A stretch of DNA of 64,000 nucleotides, from positions 558,001 through 622,000 of the forward strand of contig JACKAW010000001.1 of the NCBI GenBank assembly GCA_020634885.1, in the 5' to 3' direction. The DNA is from Anaerolineales bacterium (GTDB lineage: Bacteria > Chloroflexota > Anaerolineae > Anaerolineales > Villigracilaceae). The position numbers were made by a program, and so were the translations under genes. The notes under the pieces are model-generated. The model was not told the origin of the DNA and did not search any database. It was given only the letters and a program-made list of their open reading frames with translations. Positions 24,530 to 32,786 of this stretch are shown piece by piece; within the stretch, counting starts at the first letter, position 1; every line of letters starts with the position of its first letter.

Positions 24530-26416
24530 ATGAGAGTTATTGGAACCGCAGGGCATGTAGACCATGGAAAATCCACACTAATAGAAGCGCTCACCGGCAC
24601 ACACCCCGACCGCCTAAAAGAAGAACAAGCCCGCGAAATGACCATCGAACTTGGCTTTGGCTGGCTTACCCTCCCCAATGGAGAAGAAGTTGGAATCGTC
24701 GATGTCCCCGGTCACCGCGACTTTATCGAGAACATGCTTTCAGGCATCGGCGGCATCGACGCCGTGCTGCTGGTGATCGCTGCTGATGAAGGCATTATGC
24801 CGCAGACGAAGGAGCACCTCGCCATTTTAGACCTGCTCCAAATCCCCGCCGGATTGATCGTTCTGACAAAGACCGACCTCGCCTCAGACACCGATTGGCT
24901 TGACCTGATCGAAGCAGACATTCGCCACGCTGTGAGCGCTACCGTGCTAAAAGACTCGCAAATTTTGCGCGTTTCAGCCAAAACCGGCAAAGGCATTCCC
25001 GAAGTTACTACCGCACTCGAAAAGCTGCTGCAAGAAAAACCAAGCCGTCCTGATCTAAACCGCCCGCGCCTGCCCATAGACCGGGTATTCACCATCAGCG
25101 GTTTTGGAACCGTCGTCACCGGCACATTACAAGACGGGCAGCTTTCCATTGGAGATGAAGTGGAAGTTTTGCCAGGTGGCGCAACGGGACGTGTGCGCGG
25201 GCTGCAAACCCACAAGAAAAAAGAAGAAACCGCCCTCCCCGGCTCACGTACTGCTGTGAATATCTCTGGCGTAGATGTTGAGCAGATACGCCGAGGTAAT
25301 GTGCTTGCCAAAACAGGGCACTACCAAGCCGCCCGCCGCATTGACGCGCAATTCAAAGCGCTAAGCGATGTTCAAAAATCATTGGCGCACAACGACGAAG
25401 TGAAATTCTTTGTTGGCGCAAGCGAAACGATTGCAACACTTCGCCTGCTCGGCACAGAAGAAATAAAAGCTGGTGAAGAAGGTTGGATACAACTCGAATT
25501 ACGCGACCCCATTGTTACCTTGAAAGGCGATAGATATATCCTCCGCAGACCATCCCCCGGCGAAACCCTTGGCGGCGGCACGGTGATGGATCACCAACCC
25601 AAAGGCAGGCACAAACGGTTTGATGAAGAGGTACTCCGTTCGCTTGAATCACTGGCACAAGGATCTCCCGCAGATATTCTGTTTGAAGCAGCGGTGGCGC
25701 TTCAAATAGCGCCCATGAAAGATGTGATCACCAAGTCGCGGTTGGAAAAAAACATTGCGGAAGCCGCCTGGAGTACGCTGGTGGAACAGGGGCAGATCAT
25801 TCCATTGGAAGATAATGGAAAAGATAACATGCTTGTGGCGGCGCTCCCGTATTGGAATAGTCTTCAATCCAGTATGCTCAAACTGGTTGAAGACTATCAT
25901 TCTCAATACTCATTAAGGCGTGGGATACCGCGAGAAGAACTAAAGAGTAAGTTGAAACTGCCGCCAAAGGTGTTTAACGCCGTACTTTCGCGCATAACCA
26001 TCATGCACAAACTCACAGATCAGCGCGGAGCGGTATCCATGCCGGGGTATGAAATAAAATTCAATGGACAGGATCAAGCCAAAGTCGAAGCATTGAGGCG
26101 CAGGTTTGAATCCAACCCATATGCCACCCCCAGCATCAAAGAATGCCATGCAGAGGCGGGCGAAGAAATTATCAACGCTTTGATCGACCTCGGAGAATTG
26201 ATGGCGGTATCGCAGGATGTCATCTTTTTTAGAACAAGTTACGATGAGATGGTAAAACGGATCAAAAATACGATTCAAGAAAACGGTCAAATTACACTTG
26301 CCGAAACGCGCGATCTGTTTGGAACCACGCGAAAATATGCACAGGCAATACTTGAGCACCTGGATGCAATTGGCGAGACCCTGCGCGATGGCGACACCAG
26401 AAAGCTGCGAAAGTGA
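24530..26416 (+). CDS. selB: selenocysteine-specific elongation factor SelB
   Basis: A 628-residue translational GTPase. G1 is GHVDHGKST (8-16), G3 is DVPGHRDF and G4 is LTKTDLA. EF-Tu-like domains II and III follow (VFTISGFGTVVTGTLQDGQL), then about 250 residues of winged-helix repeats that in SelB bind the SECIS hairpin. It delivers Sec-tRNA to UGA codons. The ATG at 24530 is used because the family begins here (MRVIGTAGHVDHGKST); longer frames run back through the terminator. No ribosome site precedes it, but TTAAAT seven bases upstream could be a -10 box of a leaderless mRNA. selA, selD and tRNA-Sec are not in the window, so they must be elsewhere if the system works. Confidence 0.92.
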   Translation: MRVIGTAGHVDHGKSTLIEALTGTHPDRLKEEQAREMTIELGFGWLTLPNGEEVGIVDVPGHRDFIENMLSGIGGIDAVLLVIAADEGIMPQTKEHLAILDLLQIPAGLIVLTKTDLASDTDWLDLIEADIRHAVSATVLKDSQILRVSAKTGKGIPEVTTALEKLLQEKPSRPDLNRPRLPIDRVFTISGFGTVVTGTLQDGQLSIGDEVEVLPGGATGRVRGLQTHKKKEETALPGSRTAVNISGVDVEQIRRGNVLAKTGHYQAARRIDAQFKALSDVQKSLAHNDEVKFFVGASETIATLRLLGTEEIKAGEEGWIQLELRDPIVTLKGDRYILRRPSPGETLGGGTVMDHQPKGRHKRFDEEVLRSLESLAQGSPADILFEAAVALQIAPMKDVITKSRLEKNIAEAAWSTLVEQGQIIPLEDNGKDNMLVAALPYWNSLQSSMLKLVEDYHSQYSLRRGIPREELKSKLKLPPKVFNAVLSRITIMHKLTDQRGAVSMPGYEIKFNGQDQAKVEALRRRFESNPYATPSIKECHAEAGEEIINALIDLGELMAVSQDVIFFRTSYDEMVKRIKNTIQENGQITLAETRDLFGTTRKYAQAILEHLDAIGETLRDGDTRKLRK

Positions 26417-26424
26417 ATGGGTAT

Positions 26425-28482
26425 ATGAAACACTGGTTTCGTAATTTGCTTACCCCTCCCGTATTCGAGGATGAGCAAAAGAATCATCAGGCTTATTTGC
26501 TGCATTACATTCTGCTGGGTCTGATCGCTATACCCATCCCGAATATTTTCTACGCGCTCATTGCATCACCAGAGAACGTAAACAGGGCGTTGATCCAAGC
26601 CATTGCCGGGGAAAGCATGAATTTCGTACTTTTCTACTTTTTGCGGCGTGGGTATGTAAAAGAGGCGGCGTTTTCGCAGGTAACTGCGTTCTGGTTGTTT
26701 TTCACTGTCTCAGCAGTGACCGGAGTGGGGGTGCAAGGCGAGTCTTATCTCTTGGGGTATCCGACCGTTATCATGATCGCGGGGCTTTTAATTAGCAGCC
26801 GAACTGCAATTCTATTCACGGCGCTTTCTTTACTTTCCGGGTATATGATGTTGATCGCAGAGAAAAACGGGGCGATCTCCTCCTTTGATCCGGGTAGAAA
26901 CCCAGGGGTTACGTGGGTAATCAGCCTTGTTTTTTTCATCATGGGGTTATTGATTCAACATCTTTCTTCGCGGGTGATTCGACAGGCGCTAACCCGCGCG
27001 CAGAACAGTGAAGAAAAGTACCGCTTGATCTCAGGTGTAAGTTCAGATTATGCGTTTGAAAGCAAGGTTGATGAATTCGGCAAAGCAGAGACGGTCTGGA
27101 TATCGGAAGCCTTTGAGAAAATGACGGGGTACACCCCTGCAGAATATACGGCTGCCGGGGGCTGGTACGCCCATATCCACCAGGATGATCTTGAAAAAGA
27201 TAAAAGGGATATGGAACTTCTACACAACAATATTTCTGTATCCGGTTCAGAAATACGGACTTTTACAAAAGATGGCTCCCTGCGTTGGGAGCGGATTTTT
27301 GCACACCCAATTTGGGATAAAGAAGAAAACCGTCTTGTTGGAATTTTAGGAGCAGTTCAAGATATTACGGCGCAAAAGAAGGCGGAAGAAATGCTGCGCG
27401 AACTCATTTCACAACAAGAAGCCATATTAAATAATATTCCAGATATGGCGTGGATGAAAGACCTCGACGGCAGGTATATTGCTGTAAATGTGCAATTTGA
27501 ACAGGTTAGCGGAATCAGCAGGCAAAATCTTATTGGCAAAACAGATGCGGAAATATGGGAAAAGAAATTTGCAAATGCATATCGCCGCGATGACCTGAAT
27601 GTCATTCAAACCCGAAAGCGCAAAACCGTTGAAGAAATTCAAAGGGATGGACAGGGATATGAATATTGGGTGGAGACCACCAAAACGCCCATTTTCAACG
27701 AATTCGGTGAAGTGATCGGAACCACCGGTATTGCCAGGAATATCAGCGAAAGAAAAAATGCCGAACTGGAACGAGAACGATTTATCGCAGAACTCGCCGC
27801 AAAGAATGCCGAGTTGGAGCGTTTTACCTACACCGTCTCACATGATCTCAAATCTCCACTGGTAACGATCACTGGTTTTTTGGGCTATCTTGAGCAAGCC
27901 ATCCAAACTGGAAACCTTGAAAGTTTCAAACGAGATATGGAGCGCATTCGTCAGGCGGCAAATCGGATGCAAATTCTATTAAACGACCTGCTCAACCTCT
28001 CACGAATCGGGCGGATCGCCCATGAGCCGGTGGAAGAAGACTTTGGTTCCATTGTTTCTGAAGCGCTTGCCATTCTTAATGGCGCACTCACCGCCAAAAA
28101 TGTCTGTGTAGAATTCATAGATGAAGAATATAAAGTATACGGCGACCACGTCCGCCTGGTGGAAGTTCTTCAAAACTTGATTGAAAATGCCATCAAATTT
28201 ATGGGAGACCAGCCCCAACCAATCATTACGATTGGCTCCATGGTGGGTGAAAATAATCAACCCGTCTTTTTCGTGAAGGATAATGGGATTGGCATTGAGC
28301 GCCAATATCAAGAGCGTATTTTTGGTTTATTCAACAAGCTCAATACAAACACAGAGGGTACTGGCATTGGGTTAACCCTTGTGAAACGAATTATAGAAGT
28401 ACACGGCGGAAGTATATGGCTTCAATCAGCCCCCGGGCAGGGAACCACCTTTTATTTCACGTTATCTAATTCAAAAAAATAA
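26425..28482 (+). CDS. membrane-bound PAS sensor histidine kinase
   Basis: A 685-residue kinase. About five or six N-terminal membrane helices (to residue 180) form a MASE-like sensor region. Two PAS/PAC units follow (YRLISGVSSDYAFES and AILNNIPDMAWMKDLDGRY), then HisKA with FTYTVSHDLKSPLVTITGF and the HATPase with LIENAIKFMG, VKDNGIGIERQYQERIF and GTGIGLTLVKRII. A GTG start at 26413, overlapping the selB stop, would add four residues. No response regulator is adjacent, so its partner is unlinked. Coupling to selB is by position only. Confidence 0.88.
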   Translation: MKHWFRNLLTPPVFEDEQKNHQAYLLHYILLGLIAIPIPNIFYALIASPENVNRALIQAIAGESMNFVLFYFLRRGYVKEAAFSQVTAFWLFFTVSAVTGVGVQGESYLLGYPTVIMIAGLLISSRTAILFTALSLLSGYMMLIAEKNGAISSFDPGRNPGVTWVISLVFFIMGLLIQHLSSRVIRQALTRAQNSEEKYRLISGVSSDYAFESKVDEFGKAETVWISEAFEKMTGYTPAEYTAAGGWYAHIHQDDLEKDKRDMELLHNNISVSGSEIRTFTKDGSLRWERIFAHPIWDKEENRLVGILGAVQDITAQKKAEEMLRELISQQEAILNNIPDMAWMKDLDGRYIAVNVQFEQVSGISRQNLIGKTDAEIWEKKFANAYRRDDLNVIQTRKRKTVEEIQRDGQGYEYWVETTKTPIFNEFGEVIGTTGIARNISERKNAELERERFIAELAAKNAELERFTYTVSHDLKSPLVTITGFLGYLEQAIQTGNLESFKRDMERIRQAANRMQILLNDLLNLSRIGRIAHEPVEEDFGSIVSEALAILNGALTAKNVCVEFIDEEYKVYGDHVRLVEVLQNLIENAIKFMGDQPQPIITIGSMVGENNQPVFFVKDNGIGIERQYQERIFGLFNKLNTNTEGTGIGLTLVKRIIEVHGGSIWLQSAPGQGTTFYFTLSNSKK

Positions 28483-28498
28483 AACAGGAAACAAAACC

Positions 28499-29170
28499 AT
28501 GTGTGGACGTTTTACCCTAACAGTCGATCCATCCGAATTATCCGATACATTTGGCGAGTATGAATTTCCAAATCAATTCGCTCCGCGCTTTAATATTGCC
28601 CCTACTCAACCCGTATTAGCCATCTCAAATAGCACGAAACAAAAAGCAGATTTTTTCATATGGGGGTTGATTCCCTCGTGGGCAAAAGACCCCTCCATCG
28701 GCAATAAACTCATTAACGCGCGCGGCGAAACCCTGGCAGAAAAGCCGTCCTTTCGCGGCAGTTTCAAGTACAAACGCTGCCTGATTCCCGCCGATGGTTT
28801 TTATGAATGGAAAACCCAACCCGGCACAAAAACAAAGACGCCATACTTCATTCATATGAAAGACCGTAGACCATTCGCCTTTGCCGGTCTTTGGGATGAA
28901 TGGCAATCATCAGACGGGAGCGCGGTGCGTACCTGCACCATCATCACCACAGAGCCAAACGAATTGATGTCCACCTTGCACAGCCGTATGCCCGTGATTC
29001 TTTCGCCAAACGATTACAGCCAGTGGATAGACCCATCGCCTCAGACTCCCGATAAGCTGCTTCACCTTATCAAACCTTTCCCTGCCGAGAGCATGTCGGC
29101 GCACCCTGTTTCAACTCTTGTGAACAAGCCTGGAAACGACCTGCCTGAGTGCGTCGTTCCCACATCGTAG
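28499..29170 (+). CDS. yedK: SRAP-domain abasic-site protein (YedK/HMCES family)
   Basis: A 223-residue protein beginning MCGRFTL. Cys2, exposed after removal of Met1, forms the thiazolidine crosslink with abasic sites in single-stranded DNA. The other conserved residues are present: NARGET (Asn), DGFYEW (Glu) and LHSRMPVIL (His). The family shields abasic sites during replication and was first linked to the SOS response. It follows the kinase by 16 bases with a purine-rich leader and is followed four bases later by an MFS gene. Confidence 0.95.
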   Translation: MCGRFTLTVDPSELSDTFGEYEFPNQFAPRFNIAPTQPVLAISNSTKQKADFFIWGLIPSWAKDPSIGNKLINARGETLAEKPSFRGSFKYKRCLIPADGFYEWKTQPGTKTKTPYFIHMKDRRPFAFAGLWDEWQSSDGSAVRTCTIITTEPNELMSTLHSRMPVILSPNDYSQWIDPSPQTPDKLLHLIKPFPAESMSAHPVSTLVNKPGNDLPECVVPTS

Positions 29171-29173
29171 CCA

Positions 29174-30442
29174 ATGGCAAATATAAAGAACTGGTTCTTA
29201 AGTCGCTTTCCTGCGCTCGCTTCACGCGATTTCGTTTTGTTTCTCTCCGGTCAATTCATATCAGTAATCGGCACATGGATGCAAGCCACGGCGCTGCCAT
29301 ATCTGGCATATCGTATCTCGGGTCGCCCAATGGACCTGGGGTTGATCGGCTTTGCCCAAACCCTGCCCACTCTGCTCTTTGCCCTGCCTGCCGGTGTGCT
29401 TGTGGAACGCTGGGATAAGCGCAAGGCGGTCATTCTCTTTCAATCCATCATGTCTATTCAGGCTTTTGGGTTGACGTACCTTGCTTTTAGCGGTCAAATC
29501 TTAATTTGGCATATCCTAATTTTGGCGTTTATTTACGGGTCAGCCACCGCAGTGGAAGTAACCGCCCGTCAGGCAATGTTGATAGAACTTGCAGGGAAAG
29601 AGGCGCTTCCAAGCGCCATAGCCCTGCAAACCACTGCGTTCAACCTTGGGCGGGTATTGGGTCCGCTTTGTGCCGCAGGGTTGATCTCGCTCACAGGAAG
29701 CGAGGGCACTGTTTTCCTTGTAAATGGCGCCAGCTATATTTTCGTCGTCATCGGGTTGTTCTTTGCTCAAACCCGCTTCAAGATCGAAAAGAAGGAAGAG
29801 CCCTCAGAAGGAATGCGTCACGAATTTAAAAAAGGGTTGCAGTATATTGGGTCAAGTTCGGTCGTTTTATCTGCCATTCTCATGTCTACTTTATTGGGGT
29901 TCTTTGGTATCCCGCTTATTCAGCAAATCCCTGCTGTGGCGCGTGATGTACTCCAACCCTTACTTACCTCTGAACCATTGATCGCGGCACGCACAAGCAA
30001 TTTGTATACCGCCCAGGGTATTGGTGCATTAACTGCCGCGCTCATGATGGCTTATTTTGCTACAGCAAATAAAAGTTCCACGTTATTATGGGGGCAAATC
30101 GTTTTTGTTTTTCCGGTGATCGCACTAGGACTGACCACCAGCCCCTCGCTTGCTTTTTTTCTGCTTATTTTTGTAGGCTGGGGCACGGTTGTTCAGCTAA
30201 TAACAATGAACACCATGATCCAGGTGCGCGTACCAAATGAGCTACGCGGGCGGGTGTTTGCAGTTTATTTTTGGGGTTTGCAAGGCGTGGCGCCTTTTGG
30301 CAGCGTGTTGATCGGCTGGATCGCCCAAACCTGGAATGTACAAACAGCCATTGTAGCAGGCGGAGGCGTCTGCCTTACGGGTATGGCGCTCGTCCGGTTG
30401 TTTTTTTGGGGCAGAGAAAGAAGCAGGATTAAGGCTGGATAA
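29174..30442 (+). CDS. MFS exporter (EntS/MFS_3 type)
   Basis: A 422-residue protein with 12 predicted transmembrane helices. It has the family-typical opening FLSGQFISVIGTWMQATALP, LFALPAGVLVERWDKRKAVI in the loop between helices 2 and 3, and VPNELRGRVFAVYFWGLQG near helix 10. MFS_3 members export siderophores such as enterobactin or small hydrophobic compounds; the cargo is unknown. It starts directly after the SRAP gene. Confidence 0.85.
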   Translation: MANIKNWFLSRFPALASRDFVLFLSGQFISVIGTWMQATALPYLAYRISGRPMDLGLIGFAQTLPTLLFALPAGVLVERWDKRKAVILFQSIMSIQAFGLTYLAFSGQILIWHILILAFIYGSATAVEVTARQAMLIELAGKEALPSAIALQTTAFNLGRVLGPLCAAGLISLTGSEGTVFLVNGASYIFVVIGLFFAQTRFKIEKKEEPSEGMRHEFKKGLQYIGSSSVVLSAILMSTLLGFFGIPLIQQIPAVARDVLQPLLTSEPLIAARTSNLYTAQGIGALTAALMMAYFATANKSSTLLWGQIVFVFPVIALGLTTSPSLAFFLLIFVGWGTVVQLITMNTMIQVRVPNELRGRVFAVYFWGLQGVAPFGSVLIGWIAQTWNVQTAIVAGGGVCLTGMALVRLFFWGRERSRIKAG

Positions 30443-30484
30443 GGGTTTAAATACCCAACTTGACTGTGATTTTTTTGCCGTGAT

Positions 30485-31693
30485 ATGATGAAATCCATGA
30501 AAAATAATTTTCAAGAAGAAAGCATTTCCAAAGAGAAAAAAAGCGGGCAAGCACAGCCCGATTCGTTGCCTGCCCGGGCTTCTGTGCTCACAAAGTTTAT
30601 AAGCGCCTTATTGGGTATGGGTCTTGGTGAACCATTAATAAAGCTTGGTGCAAATCTTTTCTCGGTAATTGCTATTGCATTGGTGGTCGTTATGTCGCGT
30701 TCGTTTTACCAACAGGCGGGAGAAACGCCCAATGGTGAGGATCAGGCTCAAAGTCTGATAGATGAAGCGGTGGAGGTTAACTCCATTCCTGTTTCAGCCG
30801 AGGCTGCCATTGAAGGTATTAGTCGCAATGCCCAACTTCGTACCACCATTCCAAGCCGCCCTCGTGAAGAGCTTTCTACTTATCTTGTTCAAGATGGTGA
30901 TACTGTTTTTGGTATTGCCGAAAAATTTGGCTTGCAGCCGGAAACGATTTTATGGGGAAATTACAATTTACTGCTTGACGATCCGCATTCACTCAAGCCC
31001 GGGCAGGAACTTTTCATTCTGCCTGTAGATGGTGTTTATTGGGAATGGCTGGGCGGTATTCCATTTGGCGAATGGGCAAATTTTTATGGTGTGAATGCAG
31101 CGGATATTATTGAATATCCGGGTAATAATATTGACCCAAATACAGTGGGAGATTATGAGAACGCGAACATCAAAACGGGGACGTGGCTCATCATTCCAAA
31201 TGGGAAACGTGATTTCGTGAGTTGGAGCGCTCCTCTTGGTGTGACGCGTGAAAACCCCGCCTCGGCACGGGTACTTGGGGCGGGTGCCTGCGACCCTGTC
31301 AGTGGCGGCGCTGTGGGTTATGGTGCGTTCGTATACCCGACAAACAAGCATTATCTTTCCGGTTTTGATTGGTCTCCCAAGACCAACCATAATGGGTTGG
31401 ATTTTGCGGGGAATGAGGGCGAGGCTGTGTACGCCTCTGATGCAGGGGTAATTGTGTATGCCGGTTGGAATGATTACGGGTACGGCAATATGGTTATGGT
31501 CGATCACGGTAATGGTTTTCAATCACTGTATGCACACTTGAGTGCGTTAAATGTTGGCTGTGGGCAAAGTGTTGGGCAGGGACAAGTGATCGGTGCGGTT
31601 GGTTCAACAGGGCGTTCGTCGGGTCCGCATTTGCATTTTGAGATTATGGCAGGCGTAAAGGTAAACCCGTGGGATTATTTACCCCCGCCATAG
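30485..31693 (+). CDS. membrane-anchored LysM / M23 (LytM) peptidase
   Basis: A 402-residue envelope protein. A Pro/Lys-rich cytoplasmic tail precedes one transmembrane helix (about 55-73). An extracytoplasmic LysM unit follows (YLVQDGDTVFGIAEKFGLQP, 133-180), then a second, weaker LysM-like unit (about 185-237) and an M23 domain. The zinc ligands are present: H302 and D306 (NHNGLDFAG), H351 (YAHLS) and H384 (PHLHFEI). It should cleave or bind peptidoglycan cross-bridges. The active-site set is complete, so it is probably an active endopeptidase and not an EnvC-like activator. The start is uncertain between the ATGs at 30485 and 30497. Confidence 0.9.
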   Translation: MMKSMKNNFQEESISKEKKSGQAQPDSLPARASVLTKFISALLGMGLGEPLIKLGANLFSVIAIALVVVMSRSFYQQAGETPNGEDQAQSLIDEAVEVNSIPVSAEAAIEGISRNAQLRTTIPSRPREELSTYLVQDGDTVFGIAEKFGLQPETILWGNYNLLLDDPHSLKPGQELFILPVDGVYWEWLGGIPFGEWANFYGVNAADIIEYPGNNIDPNTVGDYENANIKTGTWLIIPNGKRDFVSWSAPLGVTRENPASARVLGAGACDPVSGGAVGYGAFVYPTNKHYLSGFDWSPKTNHNGLDFAGNEGEAVYASDAGVIVYAGWNDYGYGNMVMVDHGNGFQSLYAHLSALNVGCGQSVGQGQVIGAVGSTGRSSGPHLHFEIMAGVKVNPWDYLPPP

Positions 31694-31761
31694 TGGGTTG
31701 GCTGCCTGGTTTCCATACCACTTACTGTTCGTGCCGGTTCATTGCAATTTCATCTGACTGG

Positions 31762-31790
31762 TTGACAACCCCTTAAAAATTCGCTAAACT
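31762..31790 (+). promoter_or_regulatory. sigma-70-type promoter with direct repeats at the start point
   Basis: TTGACA (31762-31767), a 17-bp spacer and TAAACT (31785-31790). Immediately downstream lie two partial direct repeats: ACTATACGCAAG (31788-31799) and ACTATAC...ACGCAAG (31802-31818). They overlap the expected transcription start, as an operator would. Confidence 0.7.
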
Positions 31791-31827
31791 ATACGCAAGA
31801 AACTATACTACACGCAAGGGCAAACCT

Positions 31828-32727
31828 ATGACTAAAAACACCCCTTCAACCAATATCAACGCCAAGTCTTTGTTGCCTGCTGCTATTAGCGGCTGGGAAA
31901 TGTTCCTGCTTGACCAAGGGCGCTCCCCCAATACCGTCAAGGCTTTTCTATCTGATGTGCGTTTGTTGACCCAATACATGCCGCCTGACCAATCCATTGG
32001 AGGCGTTACAACCGATGACTTGAACCGTTTTTTTGAGTGGATGGAAAAAGGACGCGGTATTCCGTGCAGCCCGAAAACCCTTTCGCGCCGTATCACTTCG
32101 GTTAAGTCTTTCTTCCGCTGGCTACATCAATATGGAGTGCTTGTTATTGATCCGGCAGAAAAGGTTGTGCAGCGTTCTGCGATCAGCCCATTGCCGCAGG
32201 TGTTGACGGATGAAGAATATGAGGCTGTGCTTTTGGTGGCAGATCGTCACCGCCGCAAAGAAAAAGCGGATGCCCGTCCCTATACACTGGCAGCCCTGCT
32301 GCTTGAAACCGCCATTAAAAAAAGCGAGTGTCTTGGCATTCATGTAAATCATATCGAAGCGGACGGTAAAAATGGACCTTTTCTCTTCGTCCGGTACGCC
32401 AGCCCTGCCAACCGATACAAGGAACGAAAGATCGAGCTTTCTGAAGATTGGGTCGCAGCGTACAACGAATATCTCGCCCAGTACCAGCCCGTAGACCAGG
32501 CATTCCCCTGGTCACCGCGCAGGCTTGAATATCTTTTGGAAGATATCAGCAATGAAGCCGGTTTGGAAAAGCATCTCTCTTTTGATATGTGCCGCTGGAC
32601 CTGCGCCCTGCGCGATTACCAGAACGGGGTCGAACCAGACCGCATTCGCCAAAAGTTGGGTGTTTCCAAAATTCAGTGGCGGGAGTTATTTATAAAGCTT
32701 AAGCAACTGAATGGTGAAGCAAAGTAA
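31828..32727 (+). CDS. tyrosine-recombinase-fold protein with lost catalytic residues
   Basis: A 299-residue XerC/D-like protein with an intact SAM-like core-binding domain (SPNTVKAFLSDVRLLTQYM) and a C-terminal catalytic-type domain whose active site is degraded. The first Arg is Lys164 (ETAIKKSE). The strand Lys is kept (YKERKIEL). The HxxR box reads DMCR (His to Asp253, Arg256 kept). The later His is Val279 (KLGVS), and the nucleophilic Tyr is Phe288 (RELFIK). It should bind DNA but not cut it. There is no attachment site, excisionase or phage gene nearby. A clear promoter precedes it and a terminator follows, so it is a stand-alone gene. Confidence 0.8.
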   Translation: MTKNTPSTNINAKSLLPAAISGWEMFLLDQGRSPNTVKAFLSDVRLLTQYMPPDQSIGGVTTDDLNRFFEWMEKGRGIPCSPKTLSRRITSVKSFFRWLHQYGVLVIDPAEKVVQRSAISPLPQVLTDEEYEAVLLVADRHRRKEKADARPYTLAALLLETAIKKSECLGIHVNHIEADGKNGPFLFVRYASPANRYKERKIELSEDWVAAYNEYLAQYQPVDQAFPWSPRRLEYLLEDISNEAGLEKHLSFDMCRWTCALRDYQNGVEPDRIRQKLGVSKIQWRELFIKLKQLNGEAK

Positions 32728-32745
32728 AACACTGGTTAATATCAA

Positions 32746-32783
32746 AAAACTCCCCAGCCGAGAAATTTGAGCTGGGGAGTTTT
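32746..32783. terminator. bidirectional terminator between the recombinase-like gene and tilS
   Basis: AAAACTCCCCAGC (32746-32758) and GCTGGGGAGTTTT (32771-32783) are perfect reverse complements around a 12-base loop, with A/T tracts on both sides, in a convergent gap. Confidence 0.93.
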
Positions 32784-32786
32784 GAT

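Noticed and set aside
24530..26416. A selenoprotein gene near selB
   Set aside because: I looked for neighbouring frames continuing through an internal TGA in a recognisable redox family and found none.
31828..32727. Integrase of an integrated element
   Set aside because: Catalytic residues are lost, and no att repeats, tRNA target or other mobile genes are nearby.
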